In this document: positions 44,880-53,776 of the stretch, one piece after another | Layout: each line of letters begins with the position of its first letter | Position numbering within the stretch: position 1 is the first letter of the stretch | Source of the DNA: Candidatus Blautia intestinavium | GTDB lineage: Bacteria > Bacillota > Clostridia > Lachnospirales > Lachnospiraceae | Assembly (NCBI GenBank): GCA_019113745.1 | Contig: DXGV01000003.1 | Span: 1 to 64,000 of the forward strand | Reading direction: 5' to 3' | Length of the DNA stretch: 64,000 bases | Translations under genes and position numbers: made by a program | Notes under the pieces: generated by a model | Seen by the model: the letters and a program-made list of their open reading frames with translations, nothing else | Told to the model about the DNA's origin: nothing | Database searches by the model: none

Positions 44880-45563
44880 ATGGATACTCTGAAAATCCTT
44901 GTTGTAGATGATGAAAGCCGTATGAGGAAGCTGGTGAAGGACTTCCTGGTGAAAAAAAATTTCCAGGTTATTGAAGCCGGAGACGGCGAGGAAGCCATGG
45001 ATATCTTTTATAAGGAAAAAGACATTGCGTTAGTTATCCTGGATGTAATGATGCCGAAAATGGACGGATGGGAGGTATGCCGCGAGATCCGGAAGAATTC
45101 CAAGGTGCCGATCATTATGCTGACTGCCCGGGGCGATGAAAGAGACGAGCTTCTTGGCTTTGACCTGGGGGTGGACGAGTATATTTCCAAGCCCTTCAGC
45201 CCGAAGATCCTTGTAGCCAGAGTAGAGGCCATCTTAAGACGGACGGGGCAGGATATGGCGGAAAATATTCTTTCAGCAGGCGGTATTGTGATCGATAAAG
45301 CGGCTCACCAGGCCACTGTGGACGGAAAGCCCATGGAGCTGAGCTTTAAGGAATTTGAACTTCTGACATATTTCCTGGAAAATGAAGGGATCGCTCTTTC
45401 CAGGGAGAAAATCCTGAATTCTGTCTGGAATTATGACTATTTCGGGGACGCCAGAACAATCGATACCCATGTGAAGAAGCTGAGAAGCAAAATGGGGGAC
45501 AAGGGCGAATATATCAAAACAGTCTGGGGAATGGGATATAAATTTGAGGTTGAAGAAAAATGA
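44880..45563 (+). CDS. OmpR-family response regulator
   Basis: 227 residues. Receiver domain with VDDESRM at the acidic pocket, phospho-acceptor in ILDVMMPKMDG and Lys in DEYISKPFSP; winged-helix DNA-binding domain from about residue 130. GGAGG lies eight bases before ATG 44880. Overlaps the kinase gene by ATGA (45560-45563). Target genes unknown. Confidence 0.92.
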   Translation: MDTLKILVVDDESRMRKLVKDFLVKKNFQVIEAGDGEEAMDIFYKEKDIALVILDVMMPKMDGWEVCREIRKNSKVPIIMLTARGDERDELLGFDLGVDEYISKPFSPKILVARVEAILRRTGQDMAENILSAGGIVIDKAAHQATVDGKPMELSFKEFELLTYFLENEGIALSREKILNSVWNYDYFGDARTIDTHVKKLRSKMGDKGEYIKTVWGMGYKFEVEEK

Positions 45564-47125
45564 AATTCATGAGCAGGAACCGGGAAACAGGGGGGCGCAG
45601 GTTCCATCCTCTGAGAAGGCAGATCGCGGCACTTTTTATCGGACTTATTCTTTTATCTATCTGTCTTATCACCGCGGTCAACGGCCTCTTCCTGGAGTCA
45701 TATTATATCAGTAAGAAGACGGAGACTCTGCAAAATGCAGTGGAGGGACTGAAAAAACTTAATATCATCGAAAACGCGGACGGCACATGGACGGCGGAAA
45801 TTCCGGACAGTATGTATAAGGCAAGCTCTGAAAAAAACCTTTCCTGGACGGTGATCACCTGGGACGGACAGGAGGTGGCCTCTTTCGGCAGCAACGACGA
45901 TATGCTGGAAAACCGTCTGATCGGCTATGCATATGATCTGGATCAGAATAAAGGAAGACAGAAAATCTTGGAAAAAACAGACACCTATGTGATCCAGCAG
46001 GTCAGCGACCGTTTTGCGGAAATGGATTACGTGGAAAGCTGGGGAAATATAGACGGCCGGTTTTATTTTCTGATCCGCTCCCCGCTGGAAAGTATCCGCG
46101 AAAGTGTTTCAATCTCCAACAGCTTCTATTTATATGTGGGCGCGGCGATTCTCCTGATCAGCGGACTGGCTATCTGGGTGATCACAAAACGAATCACAAA
46201 ACCCATCAGCGAACTGACAGTTCTTTCCAGAAAAATGAGCGATCTTGATTTTGACGCCAAATATGAAAGCCGGGCGGGAAACGAGATCGACGAACTGGGA
46301 GAGAACTTCAACAGGATGTCCGCACAGCTTGAGAAGACGATTTCCGAACTGAAATCTGCCAACAACGAGCTGCAGAAGGATATTGAAAGCAAGATCAAAA
46401 TCGACCAGATGAGGCGGGAGTTTCTGAATAACGTCTCCCATGAACTGAAAACGCCCATCGCCCTTGTGCAGGGGTATGCGGAAGGGCTGAAGGAGAATAT
46501 TTCCGACGATCCGGAAAGCCGGGAATTTTACTGCGACGTTATTATGGACGAGGCGGCAAAAATGAATAAGCTGGTAAAAAATCTCCTGACACTGAATCAG
46601 TTGGAGGAAGGCCGGGACGAGGTTGTCATGGAGCGGTTCGACGTGGTAAGCCTGATCCGGGGAGTCCTTCAGTCCATGGATATCATGATCCAGCAGAAAG
46701 AGGCAAAGGTCAATTTTGCCGTGGACGCGCCTGTTCACGTCTGGGCGGATGAATTTAAAATAGAAGAAGTAGTTACGAATTATGTCAGCAATGCACTGAA
46801 TCATCTGGAAGGTGAGAAGGAAATTGAGATATGTATCCGCCCGAAAGGAGAAAACCAGGTAAGGATTTCTGTTTTCAACACAGGGACGCCGATCCCGGAA
46901 GCGGATCTGCCTAATCTGTGGAACAAATTTTATAAAGTGGATAAGGCCAGAACCCGGGAATACGGCGGCAGCGGCATCGGTCTTTCTATCGTAAAGGCTA
47001 TTATGGAGAGTCTCCATCAGGAATATGGAGTACAGAATTATGACAATGGAGTGGAATTCTGGTTTACTCTGGATACAGGAAAGGGAGACTGGACTTCGGA
47101 GTCCGCCGCGCCGGCCGGGGAATGA
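45560..47125 (+). CDS. Sensor histidine kinase with HAMP domain
   Basis: 521 residues. Membrane helices at about 20-42 and 190-210 enclose an extracellular sensor domain; HAMP (about 212-262, TKRITKPISELT), a short coiled segment, HisKA (NVSHELKTPIALVQGYAEGL) and HATPase with NALNH, FNTGTPIP and GGSGIGLSI. Partner of the overlapping response regulator. The signal is not evident. Confidence 0.92.
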   Translation: MKFMSRNRETGGRRFHPLRRQIAALFIGLILLSICLITAVNGLFLESYYISKKTETLQNAVEGLKKLNIIENADGTWTAEIPDSMYKASSEKNLSWTVITWDGQEVASFGSNDDMLENRLIGYAYDLDQNKGRQKILEKTDTYVIQQVSDRFAEMDYVESWGNIDGRFYFLIRSPLESIRESVSISNSFYLYVGAAILLISGLAIWVITKRITKPISELTVLSRKMSDLDFDAKYESRAGNEIDELGENFNRMSAQLEKTISELKSANNELQKDIESKIKIDQMRREFLNNVSHELKTPIALVQGYAEGLKENISDDPESREFYCDVIMDEAAKMNKLVKNLLTLNQLEEGRDEVVMERFDVVSLIRGVLQSMDIMIQQKEAKVNFAVDAPVHVWADEFKIEEVVTNYVSNALNHLEGEKEIEICIRPKGENQVRISVFNTGTPIPEADLPNLWNKFYKVDKARTREYGGSGIGLSIVKAIMESLHQEYGVQNYDNGVEFWFTLDTGKGDWTSESAAPAGE

Positions 47126-47175
47126 AGGCCGGCGCCGGATGTGAATATGTCCGGGAACCGCAGCCGAGAAAAATC

Positions 47176-47214
47176 GACAGATGCAAAGAAATGACTTTGC
47201 ATCTGTCATTTTTT
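47176..47214 (+). terminator. Terminator of the two-component operon
   Basis: Perfect 13-base stem GACAGATGCAAAG/CTTTGCATCTGTC, then ATTTTTT. Confidence 0.92.
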
Positions 47215-47224
47215 AGGGTATACT
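47197..47224 (+). promoter_or_regulatory. Promoter of hisH, embedded in the terminator
   Basis: TTGCAT (47197-47202, inside the right arm of the terminator), 16 bases, TATACT (47219-47224). Confidence 0.6.
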
Positions 47225-47256
47225 TGTTTACATGAAAAAAGACAGGATGTGTAAAG

Positions 47257-47877
47257 ATGATTGGTATTATTGATTATGACGCAGGAAATATAAAAAGCGT
47301 GGAAAAAGCTCTGATCCATCTGGAAGAGGAGCCTGTAGTATCCCGCGATCCGGAGATATTGAAAAAGGCGGACAAAGTGATCCTTCCGGGAGTGGGAAGC
47401 TTTGGGGAATCTATGGCGAATCTTCACAGATTCGGACTTGTTTCTGTAATTCAGGATATGATAAAGGAAGGAAAGCCTTTTCTGGGGATCTGTCTGGGGT
47501 TGCACCTGCTTTTTGAGAGCAGCGAGGAGAGCCCGGGAGTGGACGGCCTGGGAATCCTGAAGGGAAAAATAAAAAAAATTCCTCCGGCCCCGGGGCTTAA
47601 GATCCCTCATATGGGATGGAATTCTCTGGAACTTCAGAATAATGGAAGGCTGTTCAGGGGGATCCCGCAGGACACGTATGTGTATTTTGTCCATTCCTAT
47701 TATCTGGAAGCGGAGGAACCGGAAATTGTAAAGGCGGTTACGCAGTATGGAACCTGTATTCATGCTTCTGTAGAGAAAGACAATGTGTTTGCCTGCCAGT
47801 TCCATCCGGAAAAAAGCGGCGGCACGGGTCTGAAGATACTGGAAAATTTTGCGAAGCTTGAAAGGGAGGGAAACTGA
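47257..47877 (+). CDS. hisH: Imidazole glycerol phosphate synthase, glutaminase subunit
   Basis: 206 residues, class I glutaminase making ammonia for HisF in histidine synthesis. Nucleophile Cys79 ([12 protein letters not shown]) and the His/Glu of CQFHPEKSG near residue 185 complete the triad. The stop is one base before the hisF start. No other his genes are in the window, so the rest of the pathway must be elsewhere. Confidence 0.92.
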   Translation: MIGIIDYDAGNIKSVEKALIHLEEEPVVSRDPEILKKADKVILPGVGSFGESMANLHRFGLVSVIQDMIKEGKPFLGICLGLHLLFESSEESPGVDGLGILKGKIKKIPPAPGLKIPHMGWNSLELQNNGRLFRGIPQDTYVYFVHSYYLEAEEPEIVKAVTQYGTCIHASVEKDNVFACQFHPEKSGGTGLKILENFAKLEREGN

Positions 47878-47878
47878 G

Positions 47879-48637
47879 ATGTTTACAAAGAGAATTATTC
47901 CCTGCCTTGACGTGAATAATGGAAGGGTAGTAAAAGGCGTTAATTTTGTGGATCTGAAAGACGCGGGAGATCCGGTGGAGATTGCGAAAGCATATGACGC
48001 CGCCGGGGCGGACGAGCTGGTCTTTCTGGATATCACAGCTTCCAGCGAGGGACGGGATACGGTGGTTGAGATGGTGCGCCAGGTGGCGGCCAATGTATTT
48101 ATCCCATTTACTGTAGGCGGCGGTATCCGCACCACAGATGATTTTAAGCGCCTTTTAAGAGAAGGAGCGGACAAGATTTCCGTCAATTCCGCGGCTATCG
48201 ACCGGCCGGAGCTGATCTCGGAGGCTGCGGAAAAATTTGGAAGCCAGTGTGTGGTGGTGGCCATAGACGCGAAGAGAAGAGCGGACGGAGGATGGAATAT
48301 TTATAAACACGGCGGCCGCCTGGATACAGGGATCGACGCTCTTGAGTGGGCGAAAAAAGCGGAAGCCCTGGGCGCGGGAGAAATCCTTTTAACCAGCATG
48401 GACTGTGACGGAACAAAGGCCGGATATGATATTCCTCTTACCCGGGCGGTGGCGGACGCAGTATCCATACCGGTGATCGCTTCCGGCGGAGCGGGAACAC
48501 TGGAACATTTTTATGACGCCCTGACGGCGGGCGGCGCGGACGCGGCTCTTGCGGCGTCGTTATTCCATTACAAAGAACTGGAAATCTGCCAGGTAAAAGA
48601 TTATCTGGCGAAAAGAGGGGTTTCCGTTCGCAGATAA
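47879..48637 (+). CDS. hisF: Imidazole glycerol phosphate synthase, cyclase subunit
   Basis: 252 residues, beta/alpha barrel. The catalytic Asp11 ([10 protein letters not shown]) and the second Asp in VVAIDAKR are present; the phosphate sites VGGGIRT and ASGGAG are intact. ATG 47879 is preceded by AAGGGAGGG within the end of hisH. Works with HisH. Confidence 0.94.
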   Translation: MFTKRIIPCLDVNNGRVVKGVNFVDLKDAGDPVEIAKAYDAAGADELVFLDITASSEGRDTVVEMVRQVAANVFIPFTVGGGIRTTDDFKRLLREGADKISVNSAAIDRPELISEAAEKFGSQCVVVAIDAKRRADGGWNIYKHGGRLDTGIDALEWAKKAEALGAGEILLTSMDCDGTKAGYDIPLTRAVADAVSIPVIASGGAGTLEHFYDALTAGGADAALAASLFHYKELEICQVKDYLAKRGVSVRR

Positions 48638-48650
48638 AAGAGGTGAAGAT

Positions 48651-49442
48651 ATGGCTCCTTTGTCAGGAGAATGGCTGGAAGCGCTGAAGGATGAATTTCA
48701 CCAGCCATATTATGTGAAATTATATAAAACGATCATACAGGAATACAGGACGAGAAAGATTTTCCCTCCTGCTGACGAGATCTTTAACGCTTTTCATCTG
48801 ACCCCGTTAAGTCAGGTGAAAGTGGTGATCCTGGGACAGGATCCTTACCACAACGACGGACAGGCCCAGGGTCTGTGTTTTTCTGTCAGAGAAGATGTGG
48901 ACATTCCTCCTTCTCTGGTAAATATTTATCAGGAGCTTCATGACGATCTGGGGTGCTATATACCGGATAATGGAAATCTGGAGAAGTGGGCCCGGCAGGG
49001 CGTGCTGCTTCTGAATACAGTGCTGACGGTCCGCGCCCATCAGGCGAATTCCCACAGGGGGATCGGCTGGGAGCAGTTTACCGACGCGGCGATCCGCGTG
49101 CTGAACGAGCAGGACAGGCCGATGGTGTTCCTTCTGTGGGGAAGACCTGCGCAGATGAAAAAGGCGATGCTGAACAACCCGAAACACCTGATCCTGGAGG
49201 CGCCGCATCCAAGTCCTCTGTCGGCTTTCCGAGGGTTTTTCGGATGCGGGCACTTCAGCAGGACAAACCGTTTTCTGATGGAAAACGGCCTGGAACCCAT
49301 AGACTGGCAGATTGAAAACCGGCGCGGGAAAACAGAACCGGAAGCCGGAGACTGGATCGCGGCGAATACAGCGGGAAATCCGTTTGCGCCGGATACGACA
49401 ACGGACGCGCCGGTCGGAAACAGGGGTAAGGAGAACATATGA
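48651..49442 (+). CDS. ung: Uracil-DNA glycosylase
   Basis: 263 residues, family 1 UDG removing uracil from DNA. Water-activating motif GQDPYH with Asp64 and the HPSPLS loop with His186. The core ends at about residue 225; the last ~38 residues (Glu, Thr, Pro, Asn rich) are an extra tail. Lies 13 bases after hisF and overlaps the flippase gene by ATGA. Confidence 0.94.
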   Translation: MAPLSGEWLEALKDEFHQPYYVKLYKTIIQEYRTRKIFPPADEIFNAFHLTPLSQVKVVILGQDPYHNDGQAQGLCFSVREDVDIPPSLVNIYQELHDDLGCYIPDNGNLEKWARQGVLLLNTVLTVRAHQANSHRGIGWEQFTDAAIRVLNEQDRPMVFLLWGRPAQMKKAMLNNPKHLILEAPHPSPLSAFRGFFGCGHFSRTNRFLMENGLEPIDWQIENRRGKTEPEAGDWIAANTAGNPFAPDTTTDAPVGNRGKENI

Positions 49443-51055
49443 GCCAGAAAAACAATTTAGTAAGAAATGCGTCTTTTTTGATGATCGCGGCCATGATTTC
49501 CAAAGTCATCGGTCTTCTTTACAAGAGTCCGCTGTCGTCTATTGTAGGAAATATGGGGATGGGCTATATCAGCCTGGCTCAGAACGCTTATATGATCCTT
49601 CTGATGATCGCTTCGTTCAGTATTCCGCAGGCGGTCTCAAAATTAATTTCTGAACGGGTGGCGCTGAGAGATTACAAGAACGCCCAGAAAATATTCAGGG
49701 GCGCTATGATCTATGCGGCGGCAGTAGGCGGGGTCGTAGCCCTGATATGTCTTTTCGGCGCGAGATTTATTATTCCCAGCAACCAGCCGAACGCGGTTCT
49801 GGCGCTGCAGATTCTTTCTCCTACGATCTTTCTTTCCGGTATCCTGGGAGTATACAGAGGATATTTTCAGGCATACCGAAATATGCTGCCTACTTCTGTA
49901 TCACAGATTCTGGAACAGATATTTAACGCGGCGGTAAGCCTTCTGGCTGCATGGCTGTTTATCCGGTATTTGTCAGACGGGACGGACGGACAGACTGCCA
50001 AATGGGGAGCGGCAGGCTCTACAGTGGGAACAACGGCCGGCGTAGTGATCGCCCTGCTCTTTATGCTTTTAGTATATGGCCTGAACAGGCGTGGGATACG
50101 GGCCCGGGTGAAAGGAGACCGTTCCCACAGAGAAATGTCTTACGGGCAAATTCTGAAACTGATGATTCTGATCGTATCGCCGATCATCCTCAGCGCGTTT
50201 ATCTATAATGTCAACGGCTACGTGAACGGCGTACTCTATTCGGAGATCCTCGGGAGACAGGGCGCGGACGCGGACGCTCTCAGCATGATGTATGCGGAAT
50301 ACGCCACGTATTTTATGAGCATTATCAATATCCCTCTTACGCTTTCCAGCGCGGCGCCGACTTCCATGATCCCGGAGATCTCCGCACTTTACGCGGTAAA
50401 GGATATGAAGGAAACAAGACGCAGGATCGATCAGACGGTGCAGCTTTCCATGTTTATTTCCATTCCCTGCGCCGTGGGTCTGGCGACGCTGTCACAACCG
50501 ATCGTTTCTTTCCTGTTCGGGGGGACAAACGGCGTGGCGGGCAGGCTTTTGACGCTGGGTTCCTTCACTATCCTGTTAAATGGAATGTCCAATATCTCCA
50601 ACGGAGTTCTTCAGGGGATCGGAAAACCGAAGATTCCCATGATCACTGCCGCGGCAGCCCTTGTGGTGGACGTGGTGGCGGTGGTTCTGCTGCTTCTGTT
50701 TACAGACCTGGGTATTTACTCGCTTCTTGTGGCGATGATCATTTACGCGGTAGTTGTCTGTGTTCTGAACGATATCGCCATGAAAAAATATCTGAAATAT
50801 AAAAATCCATGGAAGAATGCGTATCTGAATCCAATACTGGCTTCTGTGCCGATGTGCGCGGTTGCAGGCCTTGTGTACTATGGGCTTTACCGGCTGATCC
50901 ATTCCAACGCTGTCTGTCTGGTGCTGGCGATTTTCCTTGCGGCTCTAACGTACCTTCTGGTTTATCTTTTGCTGGAAGGGCCGTCAAAAATGTCACGGAT
51001 GCCGGGAGGAAGATATCTGGTAAAATTCCTTGGAAAAAGCTCCGGAAAAAAATAA
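49439..51055 (+). CDS. SpoVB/MurJ-like oligosaccharide flippase
   Basis: 538-residue membrane protein with about fourteen helices of the MOP exporter superfamily. The N-terminal FLMIAAMISKVIGLLYK and the later internal repeats match the SpoVB/polysaccharide-flippase branch. Such proteins flip lipid-linked cell-wall or spore-cortex precursors. It overlaps ung by ATGA (49439-49442). Several spoVB-like genes usually occur in one genome, so the exact role is open. Confidence 0.85.
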   Translation: MSQKNNLVRNASFLMIAAMISKVIGLLYKSPLSSIVGNMGMGYISLAQNAYMILLMIASFSIPQAVSKLISERVALRDYKNAQKIFRGAMIYAAAVGGVVALICLFGARFIIPSNQPNAVLALQILSPTIFLSGILGVYRGYFQAYRNMLPTSVSQILEQIFNAAVSLLAAWLFIRYLSDGTDGQTAKWGAAGSTVGTTAGVVIALLFMLLVYGLNRRGIRARVKGDRSHREMSYGQILKLMILIVSPIILSAFIYNVNGYVNGVLYSEILGRQGADADALSMMYAEYATYFMSIINIPLTLSSAAPTSMIPEISALYAVKDMKETRRRIDQTVQLSMFISIPCAVGLATLSQPIVSFLFGGTNGVAGRLLTLGSFTILLNGMSNISNGVLQGIGKPKIPMITAAAALVVDVVAVVLLLLFTDLGIYSLLVAMIIYAVVVCVLNDIAMKKYLKYKNPWKNAYLNPILASVPMCAVAGLVYYGLYRLIHSNAVCLVLAIFLAALTYLLVYLLLEGPSKMSRMPGGRYLVKFLGKSSGKK

Positions 51056-51095
51056 GTCCGGCAAAAAAGGCCGCGCCGTCTTTCTCTATCCAAAG

Positions 51096-51124
51096 TTGAC
51101 ATCAGAAAAGCGCTGTGATATGAT
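51096..51124 (+). promoter_or_regulatory. Promoter of the alcohol dehydrogenase gene
   Basis: TTGACA (51096-51101), 17 bases, TATGAT (51119-51124), preceded by a TG element. Confidence 0.85.
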
Positions 51125-51195
51125 GAAAAAGAACATAAGTTACAAGATAAATATCATTCGTTCCAAAAAGACGTGTTATCTATGGAGGAATTGTC

Positions 51196-52356
51196 ATGAG
51201 TGGTTACCGAGAATTATACCAGCCTGCCCATACGATCATCGGAAAGGGCAGTATTAATGAGATACCCCGTCACATCGATCTGATTTCCGGACGAAAAGCG
51301 CTTGTCGTTACGGACGGGGGTCTGAAAAAGATAGGAACATTGAAGAAAGTTACAGACGTTCTGGAACGTCAGGGGAAGAGCTATGCCGTTTATACAGGCG
51401 TAAAATCCAATCCTACAGTGTCTATTGTAAACGAGGCGAAAGCTGTATATGACAGAGAAAACTGCGATTATCTCATCGGGATCGGCGGAGGATCCCCCTT
51501 GGATGTGGCCAAAGCGGTCAGCATCCTTGCCGGCAACGGAGGAAATATTGAAGATTATAATGGCCTGGATAAATCAAAAAGAACCGGAGCGCCTATCATT
51601 GCGATCAATACCACGGCGGGTACAGGTTCCGAAGTGACAAGGGCTTACGTTGTTACGGATGAAGTGAAAAAAAGCAAAATGCTTATGGTGGACGCCAATT
51701 GTCTGGCGTATCTTGCCATTAACGATCCGGAGCTAATGATCGATATGCCGCCTGCCCTGACGGCTTCTACAGGAATGGACGCGCTGACACATGCCATCGA
51801 GGCTTATGTGGCGAAATCTCATTTCCCATTCACCGACGGGATCGCACTGGAAGCAATCGCTTTGATTGGAAAATCACTGGAAAAGGCATATCGGGACGGA
51901 CATGATATCGAAGCCAGGACAGACATGTGCTGGGCGGAATATATGGGCGGTCTGGCTTTCTCCAACGCCGGACTGGGGATGGTTCATGCAATGGCCCATC
52001 AGTTGGGCGGTTTCTATAATACACCCCATGGAGTGGCCAACGCGATCCTTCTGACACATGTCATGCGCTATAATACGCCGTCCTGTAAAGAAAGGTATGC
52101 GGACGTTGCAAAAGCTCTCGGTATTAATATTTCCGGGATGACTGCGGATCAGGCGGCAAATGCCGCTATCGAGTATATCGAAGGCATGGCACGGAGAATG
52201 AAGATACCGAAACTGTCGGAGACGGCGTTCCGCCCGGGCGACGTTATAACACTGGCGCTTCATGCCCTGGATGACACAGGAATGCCGGAAAATCCCAGAG
52301 AGGCAACTCTGGTAGATGTGCAGAAAGTATTTATGGACGCATACTATGCGAAATAG
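51196..52356 (+). CDS. Iron-containing (group III) alcohol dehydrogenase
   Basis: 386 residues, NAD(P)-dependent. GIGGGSPLDVAKA binds the cofactor; metal ligands lie in TGMDALTHAIEAYV (Asp, His) and GMVHAMAHQLGGFYNTPHG (two His). Reduces aldehydes such as acetaldehyde, lactaldehyde or butanal. It has its own strong promoter. Convergent with the SorC regulator of the sugar/BMC region, so it might dispose of aldehyde made there; this is inference. Confidence 0.92.
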   Translation: MSGYRELYQPAHTIIGKGSINEIPRHIDLISGRKALVVTDGGLKKIGTLKKVTDVLERQGKSYAVYTGVKSNPTVSIVNEAKAVYDRENCDYLIGIGGGSPLDVAKAVSILAGNGGNIEDYNGLDKSKRTGAPIIAINTTAGTGSEVTRAYVVTDEVKKSKMLMVDANCLAYLAINDPELMIDMPPALTASTGMDALTHAIEAYVAKSHFPFTDGIALEAIALIGKSLEKAYRDGHDIEARTDMCWAEYMGGLAFSNAGLGMVHAMAHQLGGFYNTPHGVANAILLTHVMRYNTPSCKERYADVAKALGINISGMTADQAANAAIEYIEGMARRMKIPKLSETAFRPGDVITLALHALDDTGMPENPREATLVDVQKVFMDAYYAK

Positions 52357-52372
52357 AGATTTTTAAATCCTG

Positions 52373-52428
52373 AAAAACGGGGTCTGTTCCAGACTGCAAT
52401 TTCAGCAGTCCGGAACAGGCCCCGTTTA
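52373..52428. terminator. Bidirectional terminator between adh and sorC
   Basis: AAACGGGG..CTGTTCC..ACTGC pairs with GCAGT..GGAACAG..CCCCGTTT; the minus-strand end has five T, the plus-strand end three. Confidence 0.85.
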
Positions 52429-52459
52429 TGTATATGCCGCTTTAACGGCAATGTCAGAT

Positions 52460-53419
52460 TCAGGGATTCATATAATCATCCTGTCTTAATATCAGATCTG
52501 CAGTCTCTTCGCTGGTGATCAGGATATTGGCAATACCGCCGTTTAAGGCTCCCAGCATGGAGTCTACCTTGCTCAGGCCCTGAGCGACACAGATTCGGTA
52601 CTTCTTCTTCTTTATTTCTTCCAGAGGAACGGCAATCGTCCGTTCGTCCAGTTCCGGATCGCAGATATTTCCGTGAATATCGATCAAGTGTGAACAGATG
52701 TCGCCCACAGCGCCTCTGTCCGCCAGAAGCTTCATTTCGTCATGGCTGATATATCCGGCATGGACGAGAGCGCTTTTCTGGCCGAAAGCGCCGGTGGTAA
52801 TAAGCGCGATATTGGAATCGTATCCATACTGCAGGATCTTTGCTATGTTGTGATCCTTTTGAACAATGTCCTTCATGCGTTTGGAATCCATAACGGCCGG
52901 AAGGGGCAGGGTGTAGGAAATGCTGCCGATGGAAACGGAGAAATTGTTGCCGATCTCTGTAGCGTAGATGCTTTTGTTAAGATTGCTGATGCCTCCGCAA
53001 AGCTGCACGGCAATAATATTATGCAGATCGTTCCGCTGAAGGAGCGCCTGAGAACAGGCGTGGATCGTGGCTCCCCATGACAGTCCGATGATATCGTTAT
53101 CCTGGAGAATGGAGTCCAGAAAACGAGCAGCCTCCAGCCCGAGACGGGATAAGGAAGCGGGTCCCTCGGACATCGGTACGATACGGACTTTTTCCAGGCG
53201 GAAGCGTTCGCGCAGCTTCTGCTCCAGAGGTGTTTCCGTGCTGAGCGGGTCAATGACCTGAAAACGGACAATCCCGTTTTCCTTTGCCTCATTCAGAAGC
53301 TTGGAGATATAGGGCCGGGACAGTCCAAGCTTTTTAGCGATCATTTCCTGGCTGAAATCATTTTCATAATATAATTTTGCCACCTTTACCAGCAATTCGA
53401 TTCGTTTATAATCCGTCAT
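52460..53419 (-). CDS. SorC/DeoR-type sugar-responsive transcriptional regulator
   Basis: 319 residues. N-terminal helix-turn-helix (about 20-45; FSQEMIAKKLGLSRPYISKLL) and a C-terminal SorC sugar-phosphate-binding domain (about 60-315) including GLSWGATIH and the VAQGLSKVDSMLGALNGG effector region. It is divergent from the sugar kinase operon. Two promoters in the cluster carry the same direct repeat, which this protein is the best candidate to bind; release would be triggered by a phosphorylated sugar. Confidence 0.9.
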   Translation of the reverse strand: MTDYKRIELLVKVAKLYYENDFSQEMIAKKLGLSRPYISKLLNEAKENGIVRFQVIDPLSTETPLEQKLRERFRLEKVRIVPMSEGPASLSRLGLEAARFLDSILQDNDIIGLSWGATIHACSQALLQRNDLHNIIAVQLCGGISNLNKSIYATEIGNNFSVSIGSISYTLPLPAVMDSKRMKDIVQKDHNIAKILQYGYDSNIALITTGAFGQKSALVHAGYISHDEMKLLADRGAVGDICSHLIDIHGNICDPELDERTIAVPLEEIKKKKYRICVAQGLSKVDSMLGALNGGIANILITSEETADLILRQDDYMNP

Positions 53420-53667
53420 TTTTTTCTACTTCTATCCTCATTTCTTTTATCTTTCACATTCAGTTGTTTTTAATTATATGATGCCATTTAAAGAACGGTT
53501 TTGTCAAGAAAATACCATGGTTTCTTTTGACCGATTTCTGAAAAAACAGAGGAAATCAAGATGTATAAAATGCTGATAATTTTTCGATAAAATGCAAGAA
53601 AATATGTCTAATTACAATAGAAAACAAAAAATAAGAGCTAAAAATTGTGCATAAGAACAAATAATAG

Positions 53668-53696
53668 TTGACAAGTGTAGAAAATTATTGTAGTAT
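53668..53696 (+). promoter_or_regulatory. Promoter of the sugar kinase-ABC operon
   Basis: Perfect TTGACA (53668-53673), 17 bases, TAGTAT (53691-53696). Confidence 0.82.
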
Positions 53697-53705
53697 TCAA
53701 ATATA

Positions 53706-53736
53706 AACAAATGATATTAATTAAGTAACATATGTT
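53706..53736 (+). promoter_or_regulatory. Operator-like direct repeat, copy 1
   Basis: AACAAATG (53706-53713) and AACATATG (53727-53734) are exactly 21 bases apart, just after the transcription start; the second half lies in the palindrome AACATATGTT. The same arrangement occurs at 59792-59820. Confidence 0.65.
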
Positions 53737-53776
53737 CCTAAAACACAGGCAAAGCACCAATTTCAGGAGGTTGTTT

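Larger units (their letters stand above)
53420..53776. other. Divergent regulatory region between sorC and the kinase operon
   Basis: 357 AT-rich bases without a gene. It holds the kinase-operon promoter (53668-53696), the downstream operator repeat (53706-53736), and an additional half-site AACAAATA at 53656-53663 just upstream of -35. I see no clear minus-strand promoter for sorC. Confidence 0.7.
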
